52,845 nucleotides of DNA from positions 1-52,845 of the forward strand of contig JAAZMP010000088.1 in assembly GCA_012798755.1 (NCBI GenBank), in the 5' to 3' direction. Numbering within the stretch: the stretch's first letter is position 1; each line of letters begins with the position of its first letter. Positions 17,191-25,113 of this stretch are shown here, piece by piece. The notes under the pieces are model-generated. The model did no database searches, was not told the origin of the DNA, and saw only the letters and a program-made list of their open reading frames with translations. This stretch comes from Bacillota bacterium (GTDB taxonomy: Bacteria; Bacillota; Dethiobacteria; DTU022; UBA8154). A program made the translations under genes and the position numbers.

Positions 17191-18126
17191 CTATTGTATC
17201 GTAACTATTCCGTCTTGATAATCAACTTCAGCTCCCAATATTTCACTTACGAACCGTAGGGGAACAAAAGTGCGCCCGGGTGGCAGGATTGTTGCAGCGC
17301 AATCGATCGTTTGTTCTTTGCCGTCAACTAAAACATCTTGCGAACCAATAGTTAAAACAATTTCCATTCCTTCATCAGTAACAGTTACCTGTTGGGTGTC
17401 TGGATCCCAGCCAACTTCGGCACCAAGGGCTTCACTGATAAAACGTACCGGCACCAATGTACGGCCGGCTTCAGCATCAATGTAGGGTGCCGCCTCCAGG
17501 GTAAAAGATTCACCGTTGATACTTACTTCTTCCAGGCCTATAGTCAGTTTGATGATTTTGCGGGTTTCTTCTTTTTCCCCAGGTGCTGCCGGGGCCCCGG
17601 CATCTTCTACCTCCACAGACGCAATTGCTTTAAATACTGTGTTAAATTCATCCGGCGTTTTCTGGTGACGGTAGATGCGTAGCTGTGCTTTGCCGCCGTC
17701 ATCGCTGACCGGCTCGCCATCAACCTGCCAGGCCAGGACATACTTAAGATCCGGATTGGCCAAATCTGCCCGTGACTGCGGATCCACCGGATATCCGTCG
17801 CTGCAAGCAAATTTGATCTTTGCCCCCGGATTGCTGATCTCCACGACAGTATTGAGCAGGTACCAGAGGTCTACGCCTTCCACATGGGATTTTTTTAGCC
17901 CGCCTTTGCTGTTGTACTGATATTCCGCATCGATCTGGTATTCAGATGGCATGGCTTTAAGTTCAGCCATAGTAAAAGACTTTCCCGCGATAGTCACAAC
18001 AGACTCATCCGTTGCAGCTTCCGCCGGTGAAACCGGTGTAACTAGGAAAAAGCACCCCAGAACCAGCGATAGCGCCAAAGCAAAAACCAAAACCTTTCTT
18101 CCTTCTTTCATTACTTCAGCAAACAT
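17191..18126 (-). CDS. Secreted SUOX-like domain plus copper-amine-oxidase-N-like domain protein
   Basis: A 311-aa secreted protein. The signal peptide is residues 1-38. Residues 42-173 are SUOX-like (FTMAELKAMP, VEGVDLWYLLNTVV, IKFACSDGYPVDP, YVLAWQVDGEPV, AIASVEVED). Residues 190-311 are a Cu_amine_oxidN1-type stalk domain in two halves, each with VPVRFISEALGAEVGWD or VPLRFVSEILGAEVDYQ. This domain is common in secreted proteins of Bacillota and is not an enzyme by itself. ATG 18126 follows GGGAGAG. It belongs to the SUOX-like surface run. Confidence 0.85.
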   Translation of the reverse strand: MFAEVMKEGRKVLVFALALSLVLGCFFLVTPVSPAEAATDESVVTIAGKSFTMAELKAMPSEYQIDAEYQYNSKGGLKKSHVEGVDLWYLLNTVVEISNPGAKIKFACSDGYPVDPQSRADLANPDLKYVLAWQVDGEPVSDDGGKAQLRIYRHQKTPDEFNTVFKAIASVEVEDAGAPAAPGEKEETRKIIKLTIGLEEVSINGESFTLEAAPYIDAEAGRTLVPVRFISEALGAEVGWDPDTQQVTVTDEGMEIVLTIGSQDVLVDGKEQTIDCAATILPPGRTFVPLRFVSEILGAEVDYQDGIVTIQ

Positions 18127-18398
18127 ACTTGCTCACTCTCCCAATATTTTAATTAACAGACCTTGTAGCTGCATAGCTACGTAAAAATTATTAACCGATT
18201 ACCATCTCTTGATATAGAACAGCAAAAGATTACTTTCAACAGTCATAAATGATAAACTGGTACAAACAACCAAACGGGCCCCCCCTGCAAGGCTTACATA
18301 ATGTTAATAAAATTCTTATTTGCAGCCTTCCTCTGCAATATCCCATCTAACACCACCTTTTAAAATGAATATCCCGGCCAAAACATGTTTGTCCAATC

Positions 18399-19790
18399 TT
18401 ACCGGGTAATCGTAATTTCCTTGGTAGCAGGTTCATAGTCCACCTCTGCTCCCAGGGCTTCTTCAACAATAAACCGCAGAGGGACAAAAGTACGCCCGAA
18501 TAATATGGTTGCAGCACAATCAATGGATTGACTTCTACCATTTATCTGGACCTCCTTGGAACCAATGGTCAACTTAATTTCCTTTCCTTCATCGCTGATA
18601 ATTACCTGTCTGGTTTCGGGATCCCAAGCAACTCCGGCGCCGAGGGCTTCGCTGATAAATCGCACCGGAACCATGGTGCGGCCAGCCTTGGAATCAAGGT
18701 AAGGTGCTGCTTCCAGAATATAAGTTTCCCCCTCAACGCTGGCTTCTTTGCGATCAACGGTCAAAACGATACCTGCTGCCGCTGGGTACCCGTCTTCTCC
18801 TTCAACATAATAATGGAAAGTAACGACATCGCTATCTAGTTTACCGGGACCGATCGTAACCGCTTTGATAACCGTGTTTTTTTCAATAGGCCCCAGGGGA
18901 TGGTTGATGGAACCTAAAACATCCGCACGCGCAGACCACCACCGACTGGCAATGCTGTTATACATAGGGCTGTAAAAAGTAGGAGTACTGCCATCCATGG
19001 TATAATGAATTTTATCGTCATCAGTATTGAGATTGCCCAATGCAACCATTGTCCCTGCAGGAACAGTCCCGCCGGGCGGGTTGGCTTGGGGTTCATCCCA
19101 TTTTTCCGGTTCTTTGGTTAATACTTCGATTTTGTGAATATATTTTGCAAATAAATTTCCCGTTTGCTCGGTAACGGTGCGCTGTCCCAACATCAACAAA
19201 AAAGTATGTAAGTCATTCATGTATTTGGGATTAGCACTTCCCTCCGCGCTGGAAAGAGCAATAATCGGCTCCACCTCAACCTTACCGGAAGGATCACCGG
19301 GAAGATGCCCGTCACTGTCGCTGCCGCCACTTACTTTAAAATTAGGAAAATAGTAGCGCTTGTCTTTAAATAACTCTTTAACAGTGAGCAATACTGCGTA
19401 ACCGTCAATGGAAGTAAATTTCACCAGCGTAGCCTCAGGTTTCATACCTGCTTGATCGGGGCCAAGAAGATGGTTCAGTTTGACTCCCCGTCCTATATAC
19501 AGGTTCTTGGTAGGCCAGGTGTTGATTGTGCTGTACACATACTGTTCCTGATCCATGATTTCCAATTGCGCCCTGGTCAGTATCATTGGATTGGCAACCC
19601 CTTCCCCTGTAATTTCAAGGGTGTCGGAGGCAGCAAGAGCCAAATCAGGTGCCGGAAGGTTAAAAGCAAATGCAAGCAGTAGTATACCAACGAAAATTGT
19701 TACCATTTTTTGAAATCGTAATATTTTTTTGCGGAAAACATCCGGGCCATAAGACAGCAGGGCTGCTATCATTTTTTTTCTGCCAGACAT
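18399..19790 (-). CDS. Secreted SUOX-like, chitobiase-C-like and CuAO-N-like protein
   Basis: A 463-aa protein. A hydrophobic export segment spans about 28-53. Residues 57-232 are the same SUOX-like domain as in the proteins at 12880 and 20740 (STINTWPTKNLYIGRGVKL, DGYAVLLTVKELF, LGQRTVTEQ). Residues 236-335 are a CHB_HEX_C_1-like domain (IHYTMDGSTPT), and 340-463 are a copper-amine-oxidase-N-like domain (VPVRFISEALGAGVAWD; VPLRFIVEEALGAEVDY). ATG 19790 has GGAGG 10 nt upstream and begins 25 nt after the DUF2149 gene, so co-transcription with the proton-channel genes is likely. Confidence 0.85.
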   Translation of the reverse strand: MSGRKKMIAALLSYGPDVFRKKILRFQKMVTIFVGILLLAFAFNLPAPDLALAASDTLEITGEGVANPMILTRAQLEIMDQEQYVYSTINTWPTKNLYIGRGVKLNHLLGPDQAGMKPEATLVKFTSIDGYAVLLTVKELFKDKRYYFPNFKVSGGSDSDGHLPGDPSGKVEVEPIIALSSAEGSANPKYMNDLHTFLLMLGQRTVTEQTGNLFAKYIHKIEVLTKEPEKWDEPQANPPGGTVPAGTMVALGNLNTDDDKIHYTMDGSTPTFYSPMYNSIASRWWSARADVLGSINHPLGPIEKNTVIKAVTIGPGKLDSDVVTFHYYVEGEDGYPAAAGIVLTVDRKEASVEGETYILEAAPYLDSKAGRTMVPVRFISEALGAGVAWDPETRQVIISDEGKEIKLTIGSKEVQINGRSQSIDCAATILFGRTFVPLRFIVEEALGAEVDYEPATKEITITR

Positions 19791-19814
19791 AAAACTTACT
19801 TTCCTCCCATTTGT

Positions 19815-20144
19815 TCACTTCCCGTCACTACCGGTCAGCATGAAAAGCTGCCCTGTCCGGGGATCCTTGTAGACCGTCCCTACCCTTTCATAAAGCTCGC
19901 CTTCATCTGCAGCTTCGATCAAATCATCACGCAATTCCGGGGATTCCGTTATTTCCCGCCCACGTTGCAGGTCTACGCGCTCTCCTATGGGACCCAAATC
20001 AATGTTCCAGTAGACAGCCAAAGCCAGCATCAACCCACAAGCAAATACTAACATGGCATCTACGATATTGGTAGCTCCCTCCAGGGGATCGACAACAGTA
20101 GACTTGAGCATCCTAAATTTTTTATTTCTCAATCCCCCGTTCAT
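19815..20144 (-). CDS. DUF2149 protein, ExbD-like small membrane protein
   Basis: A 109-aa protein from ATG 20144 (GGAGGTG, 7-nt spacer; an in-frame TTG at 20150 is less likely). One transmembrane segment at about 27-48 begins NIVDAMLVFACGLMLALAV; the Asp at its start and the spacing resemble the ExbD/TolR helix (pattern PLIDVMLVLL), where Asp carries protons. The remainder is a short extracytoplasmic domain. The family matches DUF2149, which I recall mainly in methanogens and some clostridia beside MotA/ExbB-like genes. The gene overlaps the preceding channel gene by 23 nt, so the two are probably made in stoichiometric amounts. Confidence 0.75.
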   Translation of the reverse strand: MNGGLRNKKFRMLKSTVVDPLEGATNIVDAMLVFACGLMLALAVYWNIDLGPIGERVDLQRGREITESPELRDDLIEAADEGELYERVGTVYKDPRTGQLFMLTGSDGK

Positions 20145-20733
20145 GGTCAAACACCTCCAAAAGACTTTCCATCAGGGCCTCCAAGGCGCTTAAATAATCC
20201 TCGTACCACCTTTTCCGCAGCCGGGAAATTACAAAAGCAATGAGCAAAGAATCTGCCAACAACTTGGTATCACCCTGACCCAAGGCTATCATGCCCGGTC
20301 CAAGGGGAATGAGCGTGCCCATCAGCCCTAACATAGGACCCAGCCTTACAACCAGATCCGTCCTGTTAGTTATTTTGGTATAGTGTAGCTCTTCACTGGT
20401 AAGTAGGCGGCGCGCCAGGGCCTGTAAAGATGCGGCAGGCAGATAGCTATAGCCAACCAGTTCATTGAGGGCCGATTTTTGGCGTCGAAAAAGGCTGCTG
20501 CGCTTGATTTCGCCCAGGATCCCTTCTGCGGTTTTGTTCTGAAAGGTATCGATTAGTTCCGGCACGTTTACTTTATTTCGGCGTCTTTCTGTTAAAATTT
20601 CCGTTAACAGGCCGCCAAGTTCGACTACCAGCCAGGCTAAAAACAGCAACAGGGTAATTATGGTAGGTACCAACAAGCCTGATGAAATAAGATGCATGGC
20701 ATCCTTTAAGGGTGTAAGAACGGTTCCGGCCAC
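20122..20733 (-). CDS. MotA/TolQ/ExbB proton channel family protein
   Basis: A 203-aa membrane protein with three hydrophobic spans at about 18-45, 128-151 and 155-172 and a large cytoplasmic loop between spans 1 and 2, as in ExbB/TolQ. The second span carries the family core LGPMLGLMGTLIPLGPGM with the conserved Thr (T140). These proteins form the proton-conducting stator that drives TonB, Tol or flagellar machinery. GTG 20733 follows AAAGGAGC. The gene begins 6 nt after a C-terminally anchored SUOX-like protein and overlaps DUF2149, making a motor-plus-effector operon. Confidence 0.85.
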   Translation of the reverse strand: MAGTVLTPLKDAMHLISSGLLVPTIITLLLFLAWLVVELGGLLTEILTERRRNKVNVPELIDTFQNKTAEGILGEIKRSSLFRRQKSALNELVGYSYLPAASLQALARRLLTSEELHYTKITNRTDLVVRLGPMLGLMGTLIPLGPGMIALGQGDTKLLADSLLIAFVISRLRKRWYEDYLSALEALMESLLEVFDHERGIEK

Positions 20734-20739
20734 TTCGCT

Positions 20740-22449
20740 TCACTGCTCCTTTATGTATTCTGCATATCTTTTGCCTATGCCGTAAAGAAAAAGTACGAAA
20801 AAGATCGTTACCATATAAGCATGCAGGTTTTTTGGTGCCTCCTGCAAGGGAAAGGTAATCGTGCTTGGCGATACCTCGAATACCTGCCGGGACTGGTTGC
20901 CTGGCAGTCCCGTTTCGGTAAAAACGGGGCTGTCAGCAAAATCTTTTTTTTCTACCAGATATTGCCCTTTACCTTCCGGCAACTGCCGTTCGTCCTCCGG
21001 CAGTTGCCTCGTTAGCTGCCCGCTGGATAGATGTTGCGATTTATCGCCTTTTCCGGCGGCAACAACCGCAGATTCATCAGTCAACAAATCCTTTTCCTTC
21101 CCAAAATCCGCTCCAATTTCCGGTTCAGGTGCCGGCGGTTCCGGCAACTTTGCCGGATTTTCCGGAAGCTCCCCTCCCGACAGACCGGCATCTGTTATGG
21201 GGGCAGCCACCTGGCCGCTGTCTTCGCCTGGCCCGTTGACGATGCAGGTAGCTGTATGACCTCCATCCACTGTTTTTGCAGTAATAACAGCGGTGCCGGG
21301 GCCGACAACCGATACCAATCCTTTGTTGTCAACCACTACCGCCCTTGTATCGCTGGAGCTCCATACCACCTGCTGATCTGCGGCATTGTAAGGAGTTATA
21401 GATGCCGCCAACCGAAAAGTGCTGCCCGGCTTAAGATTAATAGTTTCACGGTCAAGCGTAATACCGGTGGGCGGCCCCCCTGCAGTCTTCGTGGGATCAG
21501 CAACCATTCCGGTATGATCAACCGTAAAAGTATAAGTGACTACTTCGCTGTCTTCCTTACCGGGGCCAATAGTAATTGCCTTAATGACAGTATCTTTTTT
21601 AATTTCTATGGGACTGTTCACAAGGCTTAAATTATCAGACCTTAAAGGCCACCAACGGCTGGCACTCCAGTTAAAAATAGGGCTGTTCACCGTAGGAGTG
21701 CTGCCGTCCGTGGTATAGTGAATCTTATCTTCGTTATTTTGTTTATTGCTTAAAGTTAGCATGGTTCCTTCGGGAACAACAGTTCCGTCGGGTATATTGA
21801 CTTTGGGATTGTCCCACTTTTCCGGGGCCGCGGTAAGTACTTCTATCTTACAGACACGTTTTAGGAATAGGTTGTTTGTTTGTTCGGTTATGGCACGTTG
21901 CCCAAACATCAGCAGCAATGAATCCCTATCGTTCATATCCGCAAGATCGCTGCTATCCTCGGCGCTTAGCAAAGCCAGGATTGGCTCTATTTCTGTTTTA
22001 CCCTTTGTAGAACCGGGCACGCTCCCGTCATGAGGATGGTTATCCTTCAAACCCGGAAAATAGTAGCGCTCGTCCTCAAATAGTTCTTTAACCGTCAAAG
22101 TCACCTCGTAGCCATCGCTGGAAACAAACCTTATCAGCCTGGCTTCCTCTTTAATCTTTGCCGCCGCAAGCAGTTCCCTTAACCGAACACCTTTTCCCGC
22201 ATACCAGCTTTTTGTAGGCCAAGTGTTAATGGTACTGTAAACACGTTGATACTGTTCCATAGTTTCAAGTTCTGCAAGGGTTAGTGAAACGGGGTTTGTT
22301 ATCCCATCCCCCGTAATTTCTAAAACAAAGTTTTCCGGAATTTCAGCAAAAGCAATAAGAGGTGTTAGGAATAATAGACATAACAACAGCAACATATTTA
22401 AAATAGCTAGCAAAAATATAGAATAGCATCTTTTAGCAGGATACAGCAT
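20740..22449 (-). CDS. Membrane-anchored SUOX-like protein with Ig-like and Pro-rich regions
   Basis: A 569-aa protein. The signal peptide spans about 10-35. Residues 38-205 are the SUOX-like domain (STINTWPTKSWYAGKGVRL, DGYEVTLTVKELF, FGQRAITEQ); 218-312 are CHB_HEX_C_1-like (IHYTTDGSTPT); 328-404 are a bacterial Ig-like domain of the BID_2 type (VVWSSSDTRAVVV, GTAVITAKT). Residues 410-540 are low complexity, rich in Pro, Glu and Gly (PENPAKLPEPPAPEPE). A transmembrane helix at 543-560 ends in a short basic cytoplasmic tail. The topology, a long flexible extracytoplasmic stalk ending in a membrane helix next to ExbB/ExbD-like genes, is the mirror image of TonB. ATG 22449 follows GGGGAGT. Confidence 0.85.
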   Translation of the reverse strand: MLYPAKRCYSIFLLAILNMLLLLCLLFLTPLIAFAEIPENFVLEITGDGITNPVSLTLAELETMEQYQRVYSTINTWPTKSWYAGKGVRLRELLAAAKIKEEARLIRFVSSDGYEVTLTVKELFEDERYYFPGLKDNHPHDGSVPGSTKGKTEIEPILALLSAEDSSDLADMNDRDSLLLMFGQRAITEQTNNLFLKRVCKIEVLTAAPEKWDNPKVNIPDGTVVPEGTMLTLSNKQNNEDKIHYTTDGSTPTVNSPIFNWSASRWWPLRSDNLSLVNSPIEIKKDTVIKAITIGPGKEDSEVVTYTFTVDHTGMVADPTKTAGGPPTGITLDRETINLKPGSTFRLAASITPYNAADQQVVWSSSDTRAVVVDNKGLVSVVGPGTAVITAKTVDGGHTATCIVNGPGEDSGQVAAPITDAGLSGGELPENPAKLPEPPAPEPEIGADFGKEKDLLTDESAVVAAGKGDKSQHLSSGQLTRQLPEDERQLPEGKGQYLVEKKDFADSPVFTETGLPGNQSRQVFEVSPSTITFPLQEAPKNLHAYMVTIFFVLFLYGIGKRYAEYIKEQ

Positions 22450-22749
22450 CAGTCATACTCCCCTGGGCAAATATAGTTATAACCGGATAGTAAAACGGCT
22501 TTTTGCTGTTTAATAAATCAATTTTGAAAATTTGACAGGCTCCGGCACTGTGTACCGCTAAATGCTCTATAACATCCACTCATAAATCCACGACTAAACC
22601 GCTGACCGCAGGTTCCAACAAACTCGGTAAAGCCTTCAATATGTAAACACATGCATATCACTGGCAAAAAAACAGCTAGGATATAAAAAAATCCTGGCTA
22701 TATTTTATTCTATTTAACTTGTTTAAAGTCCTGCATAATCAAATTATTT
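22450..22749. other. Intergenic region with one terminator
   Basis: About 300 bp between two minus-strand genes. It holds the intrinsic terminator at 22666-22699 and presumably the promoter of the SUOX-like/ExbB operon, though no clean -35/-10 pair was found. Confidence 0.5.
22666..22699 (-). terminator. Intrinsic terminator after the TPR/pRiA4b gene
   Basis: On the minus strand AGCCAGGAT pairs with ATCCTAGCT (one G-T pair) across an 8-nt loop and is followed by GTTTTTTTG, a standard rho-independent terminator ending the run that begins with the HyuA-like gene. Confidence 0.75.
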
Positions 22750-25113
22750 TTATTCATACTGCTCCAGATGGCCATAGGTTTCCAGGACGGAGGGGTATTT
22801 TTTTTCTTTTTCCGCCTCCTGCACTTTTTTGAGACGCACTATAAAACGCCATTCATCGCCGTAGTCGAATAAAAAAAGCATCCTTTTGCCCTTTTTGCGG
22901 AATACATCCGCCGCCGGTGTTTCTTGAACCCCGGGAAAATCGCCTCCTTCGTGTATATCCGCAAATAATTCGTAGGCCTCCACGGAATTTGTCCAACGTT
23001 TGATATTGTCATAAAAACCGAAGGCATGGTCAAAATCAAACCCAAAAGAATCTATGATTGCCTCGCCAAGCTCGTATAAAGTAAAATCCTCCGGCACAGC
23101 AATAGTTCTATAGGGGTAGCCCCGCACCCGGCCGTATGAATCAGTCACGGTCACCCTGAATACAAAAACTTTTTCTTTGTCCAAATCATCGTCCTGCATT
23201 TCCCCTGCGTCTATCCCCAGTATGGACATCAACGGTTCCCGCAGATCCTTGGGCACCGCTGCAAACTTTGTGCTGCGCCCGTTTAACTTGGTCCGGCCCA
23301 CCATAACCAGCCCATGGGACCAAAGACAGGCCAAAGGAGAATCGGGAAGATGTTCTTCCCAAAAGAATCCCTCACCATCCATCGTGCCAAACCGATGTGT
23401 AACTGAGTTCAGTCTGGCCCAACCGCCTCTTTTCAGCAAATAAAAAAGCAGCCGCAGATCCTTATCTTCCAGTCTGTTATGGCACACTTCACCAAGATTG
23501 TGGGGTTGGCTAAGAAAGCGGACAACCTCTTTTTCCCTGTCTTTTCTTAATGGAAAAGGTTTTAAGTCATAGTCGACAACCATTCCGTCCAACCAGTTAA
23601 CCGGTATATTTTTTAAACCCCGGGCCAGGTTTGCATGCAGCGGCAGGGTCTTATTTTCTATTTGTTTGCGTCTTTTTTCTTCTTGTACAGCCATAGCTTC
23701 CTGGATCTCTTTTAATTCCGGGATAATCCGATCTTGGCTCTCCCTGATCCCTATTTCTCTCTCCAGCAGTGCACATTTATTTTTCAATTCTTCGCTTTGT
23801 TTACGCAAATCGATGCGTTCCAGGTAATCGCGTGCCATGGAAGCATCCTTTTGCTGTAACCATAAAGCAGCCAGGTTGAATAAAACGATTGGATCGTTAG
23901 GCAGGATCTCCTCAAGCATATTTAAAAGGGAAAGGGCCTTGTCAAATTTTTCAAAAGAACGATAAAAGACAGCCAGTGCCAGCACAACCTGGGGATGGAA
24001 ACTACCTTCCTGCATAAATTTTTCCAAAAGATCTATAGCTTCTTTTATCCGGCCCCTTTCCTGCAATATCCTGGCTTCTGTCACCAGCTTTTCCACTTCT
24101 TGATCCTGTTCAGGGGTAATCTCTACTTTCGTCAGCTCCAGCATTTTTTCCTCGCCATCTATGACAATGGGTACAGGTTCATTTTCCTGCAGGGCTCCGA
24201 TCTGCACAAGCCTATAGGCAGCCGCCATTTTTATCCGCCCGGAAATACCATGGGCTCTGAGCAGGTTATAACCTAGTTCCGGGCCCCAACCTCCTCCATA
24301 GACGATCAAAGTTTCCAGCAAATCACGGATAAGGGTTTCGTTGCTGTCCGGATGCAGAAGGGTAGAAAGTAGCATCATGCGCACCATACCGTTTTGGGCC
24401 AGCCGCATCTCGGATTTTTTGCCGGCAACAGCTTTTTCTACCACTGTTTTCAATTCTTCTGCAGAGTAAATATCATATTCCAGCTTGAAAGCAGGCACGA
24501 TGCCGCGATCCACCAAGATAGCAACCTGCTGCATACCCATCACAAATTCTCCGGCAGACTTTAAGGAAGACCACAAAGAAGCGGCACGGGTGTAATAACC
24601 CTGGTTAAAAGCGGCCACCCCCGCCAAATAACGGTTTTCCCAGGAAACATGGTATTTTTCCCAGCGGCGATAAAGTTGGAACACCTGCCGGTGATCGCCC
24701 AGGCCGGCAGCAGCTTTCATGATCATTGCAGTATGTTCCCGCCAGTCGGATGTTCCATCTTTGGGGCTGTGCAATCCCGCCATCGCCTGCTCAAAATATT
24801 CGATAGCCCTGTCGAGTTGCCGCCGCGCCCTTTTTTCGTGCCCCAACGCCGCCAACAGCCGCGCCCCAAGAGCATGACTGAAAGGGTCGCTTTGAAGTTC
24901 AGCAGCATCAAGGTCTAAAAAAGGTTCTATAATCTGCAACGCACGTTCCGCCTCGCCCTGCAAAAATATGGACAGTGCTAAATTGTTGCGTCTGTTGATT
25001 TTTTCTTGTAACTCCAAAGCCCGGGCAAATGCTTTTTCCGCTCCTTTATAATCTTTTTTTTCCAGGAGCTTTTTGCCCTGCAACTCCAGTTTTTCTGCCT
25101 CTTTCCAAATCAT
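22750..25113 (-). CDS. TPR protein with C-terminal plasmid pRiA4b ORF-3-like domain
   Basis: A 787-aa cytoplasmic protein from ATG 25113 (GGAGG, 7-nt spacer); an in-frame TTG at 25140 lies before that site. TPR-like helices occupy the N-terminus (KDYKGAEKAFARALELQEK), and a second block starts about 345 residues in (GRIKEAIDLLEKFMQEG; KALSLLNMLEEILPNDPI). The last 140 residues match the pRiA4b ORF-3 family (VFRVTVTDSYGRVRGYPYRT, FDFDHAFGFYD, FLFDYGDEWRFIVRL), whose function is unestablished. The start codon overlaps the HDAC stop (ATGA), so the genes are translationally coupled. Confidence 0.88.
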   Translation of the reverse strand: MIWKEAEKLELQGKKLLEKKDYKGAEKAFARALELQEKINRRNNLALSIFLQGEAERALQIIEPFLDLDAAELQSDPFSHALGARLLAALGHEKRARRQLDRAIEYFEQAMAGLHSPKDGTSDWREHTAMIMKAAAGLGDHRQVFQLYRRWEKYHVSWENRYLAGVAAFNQGYYTRAASLWSSLKSAGEFVMGMQQVAILVDRGIVPAFKLEYDIYSAEELKTVVEKAVAGKKSEMRLAQNGMVRMMLLSTLLHPDSNETLIRDLLETLIVYGGGWGPELGYNLLRAHGISGRIKMAAAYRLVQIGALQENEPVPIVIDGEEKMLELTKVEITPEQDQEVEKLVTEARILQERGRIKEAIDLLEKFMQEGSFHPQVVLALAVFYRSFEKFDKALSLLNMLEEILPNDPIVLFNLAALWLQQKDASMARDYLERIDLRKQSEELKNKCALLEREIGIRESQDRIIPELKEIQEAMAVQEEKRRKQIENKTLPLHANLARGLKNIPVNWLDGMVVDYDLKPFPLRKDREKEVVRFLSQPHNLGEVCHNRLEDKDLRLLFYLLKRGGWARLNSVTHRFGTMDGEGFFWEEHLPDSPLACLWSHGLVMVGRTKLNGRSTKFAAVPKDLREPLMSILGIDAGEMQDDDLDKEKVFVFRVTVTDSYGRVRGYPYRTIAVPEDFTLYELGEAIIDSFGFDFDHAFGFYDNIKRWTNSVEAYELFADIHEGGDFPGVQETPAADVFRKKGKRMLFLFDYGDEWRFIVRLKKVQEAEKEKKYPSVLETYGHLEQYE

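Noticed and set aside
17191-19790. Possible copper amine oxidases
   Set aside because: Only the N-terminal stalk-type domain is present; there is no catalytic domain or topaquinone Tyr motif.
12880-22449. Active sulfite oxidase or nitrate reductase enzymes
   Set aside because: The modules lack the rest of the molybdopterin site and the dimerisation domain, and the single-domain proteins lack the Cys, so a binding role is more likely.
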